Positions 12,681-23,487 of a stretch of 64,000 bases of DNA are shown here, piece by piece (position 1 is the stretch's first letter; the number at the start of each line of letters is the position of its first letter). Where the stretch lies: assembly GCA_028554755.1 (NCBI GenBank), contig JAPTOF010000006.1:986501-1050500 (forward strand), in the 5' to 3' direction. Below the pieces are notes generated by a model. That model was not told the origin of the DNA, did no database searches, and saw only the letters and a program-made list of their open reading frames with translations. Origin of the DNA: Cordia subcordata (Eukaryota > Streptophyta > Magnoliopsida > Boraginales > Cordiaceae). A program made the translations under genes and the position numbers.

Positions 12681-13004
12681 ATTACAAGTCTAGTGTATTA
12701 TTTAACTTAGTAATGGTAACAATTGTTTCCCCCCCCCCCCCCTTCATGATCAGTATTTTGTTTGTATATCCATTACTAAAGTTTGATGCATTCTCTTGCA
12801 AAAATACAAAGTAAAATGCAAAAATACAATCCTCGAACCATATACGTGGTAGGGACATCATATGTTACACTGTTCTACTACAACGCATTCTGCAAAATGT
12901 AAATATCAAGATAAAAGGAACTTAAAAAACATTGTATGCACAGCCTCATAACTCGTTCAACTAGTCCTGCTACTCGGTCTTGAACTTGCAGCATAAAAGA
13001 GCTC
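12681..13004. other. Spacer with poly-C run
   Basis: Contains a C run at about 12729-12742. From about 12880 it may be old 3' untranslated sequence of the CAP-D3 relic. No other feature seen. Confidence 0.35.
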
Positions 13005-16000
13005 TCAGTATTCTTCATCCAACTCAAAACATCGTCTTCTCCTCAAGGATTCAAGTCAATTTGAGACCGTTCTCTACGGGTACTGGCTTCTCCTGTTCGT
13101 GACTTTAGTCCGGGAACAATAATTGCACCCAGTGGAATGGATGCACCCTGATTCACTTCCCTGAGCATAGATCTAGCTGTCGCAGCTGCCATTGTATCTG
13201 CCACAGCTGAAGCCACTTTTGAATTGCTATGACGCTTTTCGCTGTTCGCGTTCTTCAATATAGTTGAGCTTTTGAGCTTAGGATCACCAGGTGAACGATG
13301 AACCTCTGATCTTTGCATAGTCGCAACAGCCTCAGTAGCTGATGACTTGACCTTCATGGATTCATATTTTCGCATATCATAAATCAGTTCTTTCTGAAGG
13401 TACTTATCAGCAATTAATATGTCATCAAATCTCATTTTTGTAGTCCTTGAGAAGGATCCTGACGCATTCCATAAGGGAGCCAGTGAGAGGACTATTTTTC
13501 CTTTCCAGTAGCAGCTATATGAAGATGGGAATTGTATTTTGGATCAGGCCCTTTTTGACAGCTTGAGTTACAACTCTTCCTCTAGCAGCAGCTGCAGATG
13601 CTCCTCCACTATCCCCACCTTCTTCTTCTACATCTGCCAAGTCAGATGATCCACGAATGTTTGGTAGTCGAATTTCTTTGCAGCAGAGGACTTGGAATGC
13701 TTCCTGTTTCAATAATATTTGAATCGCTCTTTTCATTAGCAAGACGAGAAACATGCTGCACAACATGAAATATCTCTCTCTTGTAAAATGAAAACAGTAA
13801 AAGGAGAAGGAAAATGATAGTTCAGAAGACATGATGGTAAATGGTATCATGATCCAACAAGGGGGGGAATAATCACATTCATTTTAGCATAACATCAATA
13901 GAAAAGCATTTCAACATGAAGAAAATAAAAATTAAAAAGAAAAAAGAAAAAGAAAAAGGCCAAGCATTATAACAAATTCACTTCTTAGTGAAATTATAGT
14001 AGTGTTGAGCAATAATGTCCAAGGGGTCTCATGCACTAGAAGAATTCCAACTTAACCTAGACATGCCATGTACTCTAGCACACCTAGGAAGAAGGGTGTA
14101 TATGTCTGAATACCTGCAAAATAGACTGTCCAGTTGCATCCTCCAGGTTTAGGACACCATCAGCAGCAGCATCAAGGATCTCTGTAAAAACTTTGGCGAA
14201 GGTAGCCAAAAGATGCTCTAGAGCCATTTGTTTCAATGAAAGTGATACAGATATGCATCCTTCTAGACCTTGATATTGAACCATTCCCTCTGCAAAAGAA
14301 ATATTCAAAACATTATGATGCATTTCTAGAACAACAGTGCTGATACTAAGAAAGACAAAGTGCTTACCTTGTAGAAAAGAGAAGGCTTTCATATCACGAA
14401 TTATTGGGATTACTACATCCAGAGTGAGCATTGCAGTCATTCAAAACAAAAATAGCCTCCACAAAACTATTATAAGCTAAAAGTGGTGCCTTGAATGCAA
14501 AAGATTATGCAGAAAGTTTAAATTGAGCAGAAAGATAACCAATGGTAATATTGGATCTAGAAAAGAAGGATTGTCTAAATCAGTGAAACCTTATAAGATA
14601 TTTCCAGACAGAAAATCCGCTAGTTGGCGTATTTTCTCTGATTCATCAACAAGGCACGAAAGAAACCGAAGAAAAAGAACTCCTCTCCATTTTAGGTAGC
14701 CCCTCTGAATGCAAGCAGAAAGACAAATGATAATTAGAATTCTAGTCGTTCTTCAAATATAAAAGTAAACCTTTGAACAAACAAGCATCTACCTATTAGA
14801 GTCTGGAGAGCAAAATAAAGGTTTGCCTTCTCACTAGTTCACATGGATCTCGAAGGTACTTAGTTATCTTTGAATACAACTGGGCACCAATAGGGAAAAG
14901 AATTTAGAGAAATCTCTCAGTTTCTATATGTCTAAAATGTGTATATTGATTAAATCTGCCGTCAAGACAACAATATTATTTCAAAGGGCTGCATTGTCAC
15001 TCTGTTCAAGCTCCCGTAGATGCATGTGCAAAGAATTGAACAGTAGAAATCGACACAAGTAATAGATGGTAAGATTCGCAGAGAAATAATATGAATTTGA
15101 AATGCATTATTTGGAAAGCAAAACTTTATGTGATTCTGTAGTTACTTGGTGATTACTGAATCCAATTAACAGTTAAAAAAGTTGCTATCTACTAATAAAA
15201 CCACAAAATAGTGTCCACAGAGAACATAGGTTAGTCAAACTCTAATGACGATGACAATTCTAATGTATTCATGGTCTGACTTTCGTTTCTGAAATTAGCT
15301 GAAATTTGTCACATGAATGAACTACTAGATGTAAGAGAGGCCACGAAAGACAGCAAATAAGTAACCTGCACAAACAGAGGAATGTACCGTTTTGCAAGCT
15401 TGCCCTCAGCTAGACATACCTTTCCCATGGTTAGCCAAGCCTGAACGTACAAGCTGGAAGGGGCTGTCTGCCTTGCAGAAACTGCCAGCCCTGTTAGTTT
15501 TCTCGCTTTGGGTTCAGAACTCTCACATGTTGTAATTGCATGCAATAATGGTACTATGGACGTCTTATTAGCAGAAGGACAAATGATCACCAAAGATCCA
15601 ATGGTATAAAGTGCAGTAATTGCTTTTTGTAGTAGTCTGGATGTTGATGCGGCAGATCGTTTTCCTTTCCCCTTTGTTCCCTTCTGTGGTGTAAGGAAGT
15701 TACTGTCTTTGTTTGCTTCTGAGTATTTCGACATGTATGTATCTAAAATATGGGAAGCTTTGGAAAGAAGCTGCTCAACCCATTTCATTACAAGAGAATC
15801 AGCTTCTTCAGGGTTCAAAGCCTTCCTCTTGCATTGTGTTCTCACAGCTTTTACATGAGCATTGACCTGCTTGCATTGTGTTCTCACAGCTTTTACATGA
15901 GCATTGACCTGCCGTAGATAAATTATATTAGTCAAATACACATAAAGGATATGGAATACCAGTTTTAATCCAGCTGCAATCCAAGATCCAATTGGCGCAA

Positions 16001-16076
16001 GGTTCTTCATCATGTGTAGTTCTGTAAGGTGCATTTCAGGACAGAGTCTAGACACTAAAAAGTTGTTCAGTTTCAC
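13005..16076 (-). pseudogene. CAP-D3: Condensin-II complex subunit D3 (CAP-D3), 3'-half pseudogene
   Basis: Exons of the C-terminal half of the HEAT-repeat condensin-II subunit are recognisable in order, with introns retained, so this is not a processed copy. Recognised pieces include KWVEQLLSKASHILD (near 15770), GSLVIICPSANKTSIVPLLH (near 15590), LVRRQTFILLSRL (near 14830), KWRGVLFLRFL (near 14670), APLLAYNSFVEAIFVLND (near 14470), GGDSGGASAAAARGRVVTQA (near 13590) and QKELIYDMRKYES (near 13380). It is broken: TGA for Arg at 14981-14983 and 14394-14396, TAA/TAG at 14803-14808, TAG at 13515-13517, and frameshifts near 14245, 13433 and 13060. The N-terminal half is absent. A 42-bp tandem duplication sits at 15828-15911. 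Transcription is possible, but a functional full-length condensin subunit is not. Confidence 0.85.
15828..15911 (-). repeat. Perfect 42-bp tandem duplication in the CAP-D3 relic
   Basis: Two identical 42-bp units, 15828-15869 and 15870-15911. On the coding strand each unit contains a cag followed by codons for VNAHVKAVRTQCK. The duplication is in frame (14 codons) and includes the AG of the proposed 3' splice site, so either copy could serve as acceptor. Perfect identity implies a recent event compared with the decay of the rest of the pseudogene. Confidence 0.85.
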
Positions 16077-17141
16077 TGACTGTTGTAATTATATCAGTTA
16101 AGGTAATGTAAAAATCCTAAGATACCCTCCATCATATTTTGGAGAAAATGTGATGACGAGTCTCGTGTATAAAGAGATGATTCTGACTCCATTCAAGATA
16201 TAAATTTCAGAGAGAAGAAAATGAGCATTGTTTCAAGCATGTATATGCAACTTGCATGGAAGGCGGGTGAACCATTCAATGCAGATTTGTGGAACTATCC
16301 TTGATATACCAAATATCAGCACAAGTAGATTTATAGAGTATAGTTACATAATCACCATTTGCTTTGAAGAACTGAAGCATGCATGAAGTAATAGGGTAAA
16401 GCAAAATTCAAAATTAAATCTCACTCATAATATCAACCTATGTCTGTCTTATCTTTTAATGTTTTAAAAATTTTCTGATTTTTATATTGCAGTGTGTAAC
16501 ATAACTATGAGATGTGACTTGTATTCTGAATGCATGCTCTAGGATATGAGCCTTAAGATTTTAGACCTACCTTATTTGTTATCCTGCCATATCTCTAGTT
16601 TTGTGATATTCATAGTACTGTCATATTTGAAGTTTCTTGGACTCTGTAAATAGAAATTTTACCTTTTGTATTGAGCGTGAGACAGAGAGAAAGTGTGAGA
16701 TAGAGAAAGACCTTGAGTCTTATGCCCAAGCCCGCTCTTTGCGTTGTATTCGCTTTCTGTTCATAATGAAATTCTCATGTTTGCCGATGAATGTAAATGA
16801 AACATCTTTATCTTTCTCATTTATTCTTCGTCCCAATGCTCCAAATTCCCAACACTAATGAACTTCATTGATACATAATAGCAAAATAAGTGATGGTACT
16901 TGATACACAGCCACTATAAATCAAATTGACAAGCTCCATGGGTGGATCAAGCATGCTATTTCGACAAACAATATTAAGTAGTCTAGCATACCTACCCAAC
17001 AAACAAACAACATCAAGTAGTCGAGCATACCTACCCAACAAAAAGCCACGCTATTTGTATTTGTCTAAACGTGAATAATATTAAAGTATTCAACATGTGT
17101 TCCATGAACACCTTATTCTCAAAGATGAAAACCATTTCTTT
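16077..17141. other. Intergenic between CAP-D3 relic and UGT gene
   Basis: No supported exon. A short direct repeat (caacaaacaaacaacatcaagtagtcgagcatacctaccc-like phrases) lies at about 16955-17045. The part next to 17142 should be the 3' untranslated region of the UGT gene. Confidence 0.35.
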
Positions 17142-18566
17142 TTACTGCCACTTTGCAAGCAGCTCTCTTGTGGCAGCATTAGACGAGCCACCCTCTTGTA
17201 AAGCAGCTTTGGCATGATGACTCATCACCATAACTTGATCTCTCACCGTTTTCCCTTTCACCGGATCCATCAAATCCCTTACTCGCTTCTCTAACTCGTT
17301 AGCCGTCACGAAGCCGTTTCTAGACTCGGCCAACGGCAAAGCCAGCTTCAGTTCCTCGACCATGACTGTCCTGTTGTCCCTTTGTTCGGCATATAGTGGC
17401 CATGCCACCATTGGCACACCAGCACATACAGCTTCCAAAATTGAATTCCACCCACAATGAGTCACAAACCCACCTACTGCATCATGATTTAGTACAGCCA
17501 GTTGTGGTGCCCATGACTTCACCACAAGTCCTCTGTCTTTGGTTTTCTCCAAGAAACCTTGAGGCAATAATGCATCCAAATCAGGCTCTGGTGTTGGTTT
17601 GAAAGGCTTAGCCTCATCATCATGTATAGGTGGACTTTTTACTACCCACAAGAACCTTAACCCACTTTTTTCTAATCCTAAAGCTATTTCCTTCAACTGA
17701 TCCACCTTGAATGCGCCCCTGCTGCCAAAGCTTAGAAATACAACACTTTTACTCGGTTGTGAGTTTAACCAGCTAAAACACTCATGTTCACGAACACCAC
17801 TGCCGCTGCCTTCATGAAAACTACTAGCAATGAGAGGTCCAACACAATAAACAGGTGGAGTTTTTCGAGTTGGAGTGCACAGACTCTGTTTTAATGCTTC
17901 GACAGCTGTTGGTTCCAGGGCTTCATATGTGTTCACCAAGATTCCAGAAGCTTTAGGCATCTCAATTGTACAATGTAGGAATTGTTTGTATGTCGTGCTC
18001 TCCCTGCGTAACCAGGGCTCTATCATGTCCGAAGAATAGATAGGTGGCTTGCCAGGTATCTCAATATAACAGTTAGCGTCTGCAAAGCTTTCAGTCATGG
18101 TGTCATGAAGAGTTGGAAGATACAGAAACGAACACAGAGCAGAAGCACCCGATGTGTAGAAGTAGTAAGTGGGTATGCCAAGGCTTCTAGAGACTTCAAG
18201 AGCAGCAGTGGAGAAGAAATCTATGATGAAGGCTTTGAGACTTGATTCTCGAGAGAGAGTTTGAAGAGCTTGATGTACGTCGGGACTGTTGAGTCGAGGG
18301 ATCTCAAAGCCCAGCTCTTCCATCGGAGTAGAAGAGTTGAAAGGTGGGAGAGAAACGGCAGGCAGCTGGTGGAAAGTAATGGAAGGGGTGGTGGCTGAGA
18401 TGTGGGTAATGTATGGAGCAGTGGAGCCCGTGGAATATGGCGCATCGGACAAGAAGATTATGATGGAAAGTGAAGGTTTGTGAGTGAGAATCAGCTTCCC
18501 CAGCTCCACCATGGAAACCAGATGGCCTATGCCTGGAGAGGGATACAACACTACAGTCTCACCCAT
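17142..18566 (-). CDS. UDP-glycosyltransferase, UGT88-type (family 1)
   Basis: A single-exon family 1 glycosyltransferase of 474 aa, a normal length. Such enzymes move a sugar from a UDP-sugar to small phenolics or other acceptors in the cytosol. The N-terminus MGETVVLYPSPGIGHLVSM carries the presumed catalytic His (H15), and Asp116 in FIIDFF may be its partner. The PSPG donor-binding box runs W352 to Q395 (begins WAPQL, contains HCGWNS, ends WPLYAEQ). The closing Gln and the Trp of HCGWNS favour UDP-glucose over UDP-glucuronate. The MVELGKLIL segment and the AEQRDNR ending fit the UGT88 clade, whose known members act mostly on flavonoids or dihydrochalcones; the acceptor here is unknown. No disruption is visible. 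A broken paralogue lies at 35540-36330. Confidence 0.93.
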   Translation of the reverse strand: MGETVVLYPSPGIGHLVSMVELGKLILTHKPSLSIIIFLSDAPYSTGSTAPYITHISATTPSITFHQLPAVSLPPFNSSTPMEELGFEIPRLNSPDVHQALQTLSRESSLKAFIIDFFSTAALEVSRSLGIPTYYFYTSGASALCSFLYLPTLHDTMTESFADANCYIEIPGKPPIYSSDMIEPWLRRESTTYKQFLHCTIEMPKASGILVNTYEALEPTAVEALKQSLCTPTRKTPPVYCVGPLIASSFHEGSGSGVREHECFSWLNSQPSKSVVFLSFGSRGAFKVDQLKEIALGLEKSGLRFLWVVKSPPIHDDEAKPFKPTPEPDLDALLPQGFLEKTKDRGLVVKSWAPQLAVLNHDAVGGFVTHCGWNSILEAVCAGVPMVAWPLYAEQRDNRTVMVEELKLALPLAESRNGFVTANELEKRVRDLMDPVKGKTVRDQVMVMSHHAKAALQEGGSSNAATRELLAKWQ

Positions 18567-18620
18567 CTCAGCAAAATCTTTCTAAATCTTCAAAGATTGA
18601 TGCATCTCCTACACCCTTAG

Positions 18621-18635
18621 TCTTATATATACACT
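18621..18635 (-). promoter_or_regulatory. TATA box of the UGT gene
   Basis: The minus strand reads gtgtatatataagac about 55-65 bp upstream of the ATG at 18566. The same TATA stretch with its flank (cctacacccttag) is kept in the promoter of the duplicated UGT relic near 36005, which supports its belonging to the gene. Confidence 0.6.
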
Positions 18636-18639
18636 TAAA

Positions 18640-19395
18640 TTTGTATAAAAAATATATACACATTTAACATGATTGCCGTGTGACACTAGCTAGCCACACA
18701 TTTCTTATCAAAGATCCGTAACCGGCACTTAATCATCCCGTGCCATGCTTTCTCTTTTTCTTGTTTTTTTCTTTCTTCTTTTCTTGGTCTGCCGAAAAGT
18801 CAGAGTTTACAAAGCAGGGTGATAATTGTGCTTTCTCTAAAGAGGTGCGGGGTGATGAATAAAGACAACACAAAGTGTTCCCCACATTAATATTTTCAAA
18901 ATCTAAAATAAAAAATAAAAGATAATAGATAAAAATAAAACCATAAAATTATTTTTCAATATAATGCATTGTTTAACAAAATTTGTATCATGGAGGAAGA
19001 TGGATCAAACTAAAAATTCATGGGAGAACTTGGGTTTTAGGGCAAAATTCTTGAGGGAAAATGGTTTTTACTCATTGTAATACTATAAATGTCATGTACT
19101 TATGACAAAGTACAAGTAATTAGGTGCAATTTAACTTTTTCAAAATAAGGTACTTTCATCCTTATTTTTTTAACTTTTATGGCATCCCTAGTACTTAGAT
19201 GAAATCCGTGAAAAATTAACACAAACTTATCATCTGTATAACACCTAATCTTACAATCATCAAATTTAATTTTACTATCTTTTAAAGAGGCAATAAGCAA
19301 CTCTTGTACAAAACGACATCATTTTATAGCGCTAAAGTTGTACAAGACATACTGCTCACTACTGCCTTGCTTACTTTAGCCGTGCAGCACTATAG
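18640..19395 (-). promoter_or_regulatory. Upstream region of the UGT gene, shared with its relic
   Basis: No gene. Blocks such as agggtgataattgtgctttc (near 18820), the acatt-containing stretch near 18880 and the segment ending at 19395 recur, diverged, at 36100-36255 upstream of the UGT relic. The promoter was therefore duplicated with the gene. Confidence 0.5.
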
Positions 19396-19404
19396 TATAC
19401 TGTA

Positions 19405-22071
19405 GGGAAATTTTTATTGTTAACTCTATTTTTTAATTTGCTTTGAAAACTAACCCAGTTTTTAGGAAAATTGCAGATATAGACTTTTCAAGTTTTAGAA
19501 GCTCAAGTTCGAATTACCAAAGTTCGAATAGCTCCCGACTACACAACCAAAATTTGAAAATTCGACAACAAAGTTTGATGTTCATTTCCAAATTTTTCGA
19601 ACAATGGAAGCTCGAATTCAAACTTCATAAGTTTGACTAACAACTTTCAAGTTTTTCGAAGAATAGAAGCTCGATATAGAACTTCACAAGTTCGACTGCG
19701 AGTTTCTCGGAATGATGATAAGGTAGACTGACCGTTTTTGAACTTTGAAAGTTTTAATGCGCTCTTATCGGAGTAAGTCCTGCAGCAGATTGTTGACAAC
19801 CCATTAAAAACACAATTTCGAAATTCGAAACTAAGCTTTAGAAACTCGATCTCGAATTTTGGAATTTTGAAATAGGAAAAATCGAACTTCGAAAGTTCGA
19901 AATCTCACTTCTATTCCTCGATTTCGAACTTCTAAAGTTCGAAATATCTACTATATATACCCCCCAACCCCAAACCCTCCTCTCCCATTCGAAATCATTT
20001 TCCTCTCCAATCTTCTCTGATCTCTCTCTCATTTTTGTCCTAACCAACCCGAAAAACTACAAAAAATAAATTTTCACATCCTACGATTTGCCTAAATCTT
20101 GTATGTTTACTTATTTTTTTTTACTGTATCGAATTTACATGTTTTAATGTGTTTGTTTGTTTAATTTCTATGTTGCTTAATATTTTAATTTTTGAAATTA
20201 GATTGTTCATGTGTTTGCATGTAGTTAATTTGGCTATGTTGTTTAATTACTTACTTTTATTTTTTTTCATGGTTTTTGTGATCTAAATTTACGAAAATTA
20301 GAAAATTAATTAATAATTGACGTTAGGGTCATTGTGGTGTTTTATGATTAATTTTTGGAATATTAATTATTTTATGATGATGGGATATATTAATTATTGT
20401 GCATATAATTAGTATGAATTTATAAATATTAAAAAATTTAGGCACTAGTTATGTAATTAGTATGAATGTAGAAAAATTAAAATAATATGAATTTATAAAA
20501 ATGAGCAAAATTAAAGTTGTAGGCATATAGTCAGTAACTGAAGTTAAGGTTCTAGTGGAGTTTTAAGATTAATTACTTTAATTATTAGTCATTTTAAGAT
20601 GAAGTGATATACTAATTAAATATTAAAGTTGCAGTTCTAAATTAATTAGTATGAATTTTTTTAAAATTTAAATAATATAGATTTTAAAAAAATGAGAAAA
20701 TTAAAGTTATAGGGCATATAGTCAATAACTGAAGTTAGGGTATTAGTGGAGTCTTAGGATTAATTATGTTCATTATTAGTCATTTTAAGATGAAGTGATA
20801 TATTAATTAAATATTAAAGCTGTAGTTCTAAACTAATTAGTATGAATTTTTTGAAATTTAAATAATATAAATTTTAAAAAATGAGAAAATTAAAGTTATG
20901 GGGCATATAGTTAATAACTGAAATTAGGGTTTTAGTGGCGTTTTAGGATAAATTAGCCTACCTACTATAATTTTATTGTTGCAAGGCAATAGTTTGATTT
21001 ACATTCTTTTTGTTTTTTTTAATCATGTAATTAATTTTATTTGTTGTACAAATACTTACTTATAATTTTTTTAATTTACTTAATGATCGTATGATCTATG
21101 GCTCATAGACTGACTTCCTAACGATAGTTCAGTGTTATGCTATTACTATGACCGCTGGGTGAATTATTATCGTCACCTCGACAGTTAGAGGAACACAAGA
21201 TCTATAGGAGTGATAGAGAGTTATTCCTATGGACGGAGCATTCCGTTGTGCAGATGGCTTTGCTTAGAGTTGGACTTTTTGGATGTTATGCGACCCGCTT
21301 CCATCAGGTTGACAATCCTCTTATTACTACCCTAATCGAGAGGTGGCGGCCATAGACATAACGTGACTTATCGTCTGAATGAGCTGGAGAAGGAAGGGAA
21401 CTGGGGTAGGGTTATATAGCAACAAATGAGAATTTCGAAAATGCTAGATAACGTGACTTATCGTGTGAAAGTTTGAAGGGTTAGTGATTTTGGAATGAGC
21501 CGGTGAAGGGAAAAGTGGAGTGTGCTTATATAGTAAAAAATTCGAATTTTGGAAATTAGATTTTGAACTTCGAATTTTAAATTCCCTGCCACTCCGTCAA
21601 ATCCTTGGACTGGGTGAAATATTGGCGGAACCTTAATTCGAACTTCCAAAGTTCGAAATAGTACAATTCAAACTTCAGAAGTTCGAATTTCGATATTATT
21701 CCACTTTCGAAGTTCGAAATCCTTCCTGTCCATGATTCTCTGCCTTCCATCACATCATCGCAGAAGGAATCCATCACGTGGCCACACAAGAATTCGAACT
21801 TCCTAAGTTCGAATTTATGATTCCCTGCCCTGCCCTTCATCACTTCATTGCAGAAGGAATCTTGCAAACCCTAATTGATATTCAAACTTCCAAAGTTCGA
21901 TTTCAAGAATTTGAAGTTCGATCAGTGTCTGTTGTAGATTTTCGAACTTTTGAAGTTCGATTTCGAACTCGAGTTTCTAAAACTCGAAAAGTCTATATCT
22001 GCAATTCCCCTAAAAACTGGGTTAGTTTTGAAGTAAATAAAAAAAATGGGGTTAAAAATAAAAATTTTCTG
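19405..22071. mobile_element. Mutator-like element (2.67 kb) with plant-mobile-domain remnant
   Basis: Flanked by 9-bp repeats differing at one base: tatactgta (19396-19404) and tatattgta (22072-22080). The ends are long inverted repeats: from both sides inward one reads about GAAA(A)TTTTTATT, then AAACTAACCCAGTTTTTAGG and ttgcagatatagacttttc. Inside the termini, at 19470-19740, 19815-19945 and 21540-21990, lie many short inverted motifs of the form TTCGAACTT-n-AAGTTCGAA. A possible internal promoter (tatatata near 19953) precedes a pyrimidine-rich leader. The UGT paralogue near 36255 lacks the insert and has the target once (gactgtaatgacagtatg), which directly supports the boundaries. It carries a decayed gene (see 21092-21352) and no transposase. 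Confidence 0.85.
21092..21352 (+). pseudogene. Plant mobile domain (PMD/MAIN-like) gene remnant
   Basis: In one plus frame the segment 21178-21352 reads ...EEHKIYRSDRELFLW..., then GLFGCYATRFHQVDNPLIT and LIERWRP before a TAG. The pattern 'hydrophobic turn, DxPLITxLIERWRPET' is characteristic of the N-terminus of the plant mobile domain (PF10536), which occurs both in MAIN/MAIL host genes and inside Mutator-like elements. Here the domain stops right after WRP, and upstream codons are broken soon after an ATG near 21100, so only a stub is left. The copy probably belonged to the element rather than to the host. Confidence 0.6.
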
Positions 22072-22080
22072 TATATTGTA

Positions 22081-22409
22081 ACGGCAGTATGCTTGGCAGC
22101 TTGGGGGTAGATTTTTAAAGATTTTTCTAATATAAGTCATGATTAATTTTGATTATCTATTTGAATTTTATTAATTAATAAATTTCTTTAACTACACAAT
22201 AATTTTAAAATAGGACAAATTTCACAAATAATTCCTATTATTTATTAAAAAAAAGTCAATTTAATTCTAATTATTTTAAAAGTGATATATTTGGTCTATA
22301 ATATATTCAATAAGTATTACTTTAGTCCCTATTATTTCAAAATTTGACTTTATTTTTTTTGGGCAAATATTAAAGACTATATGGGTCAACTAATGCGGAT
22401 GAAAGTTGA
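22081..22409. repeat. Left part of an older repeat split by the next MULE
   Basis: Host sequence resumes at 22081 with acggcagtatgcttggcag, matching 36265 onward. From about 22200 it turns into a repeat-like stretch (ttagtccctattatttcaaaatttgac, gcaaatattaaagactatatgggtc) that continues at 23247-23460 on the other side of the MULE at 22419-23237, so the MULE is nested in it. No gene. Confidence 0.45.
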
Positions 22410-22418
22410 AAAATTTTG

Positions 22419-23237
22419 GGGTGAATTGCTCAACTCCCCCTCGTAGTTTGACTAATATTTACAACTTTCCCCTGTGTTTTACAAATTAGCCATTTGACCC
22501 CCTGTAGTTTCAATGACAGTGCACACGACCCGCAAAAGCTAACTGTCGTTAGTTTTTTAACGAATTTTAGTAAAAAGTCCATTTTGCCCCTAACTTATTA
22601 AATAAAATATCTATTTTACTTTTATTTTATTTAAAAATTAAAAATTAAAAATTAAATTAGAAAAAACACAAAAAAAAAAAAGAAAACATGAAGGATGGGG
22701 GTTGGGGGCAACCGGGGGTAGGGGCAGCGGGGGTGGGGGTTGCTGGGGGTGGGGTGGATGAGGGTGGGGGTTGCTGTAGGGTGGGGGCGATGAGGGCGGT
22801 GGAGGGTGGGGGCAGCGGGGGTAGTGGGGGTGGGTAATGGGGGTGACGAGGGTAGGGGCTGGCTGGGGCTGGGGGTAGGGTGGCAAGGGTGGCGGGGGTT
22901 GGTGGGGTGGGGGTGGGGTGGCAAGGGTGGTGGGGGCTGGTGGGTTTGGGGGTGGCAGGGGTGGTGTCTTTTTTTTTTTTAAATTTAATTGCTTTTTTTT
23001 TTAAAACAAATTAAAGATAGAAAAGTTTATTTAATGCATTTATTATGAAAAAAGAAAGCAAAATTACACAAGGCGTGCGTGCATGTCAAAACATGTTATT
23101 TTGGACGGAAAAATTAACGGAGGAGGTTTATGTGCACCTTTATTGAAACTACAGGGGGTGACTTAGCTAATTTCGTAACCACAAGGTATTATTGTGCACA
23201 TTTGTCAAACCACAGGGGGGAGTTGAGTAATTCACCC
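22419..23237. mobile_element. Non-autonomous Mutator-like element (819 bp)
   Basis: Perfect 9-bp target duplication aaaattttg at 22410-22418 and 23238-23246. Terminal inverted repeats of at least about 35 bp: GGGTGAATTGCTCAACTCCC on the left, and GGGTGAATTACTCAACTCCC in reverse on the right, continuing through a Ccctgtggttttac-like block. The core at 22690-22970 is a strongly G-rich run of GGGGGTGGGGTGG-like units on the plus strand. The proline-rich frames read from the opposite strand are a by-product of this run, not a gene. Confidence 0.85.
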
Positions 23238-23487
23238 AAAATTTTGCAAATATTAAGGACTACATGGGCCACATTGGAAATAATAGACACCCAATTGACT
23301 TTTTTTTTTTTTTTGGTAAACATTGAGGATCAAGTGGTCCACTTTTGAAACAATAAAAATCAAATTAACTTTTTTTTTGCAAATATTGAAGACTAAGTAA
23401 TCACTTTTAAAACAATAAAAATTAAAATGACACTTCTTATATACAATAGAGACTAGTTTTTATTACTTCTTATCACTTCTTATCAAC

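Noticed and set aside
22638..22924. Proline/histidine-rich open frames on the minus strand
   Set aside because: They are the complement of the G-rich core of a MULE and have no start context or family.
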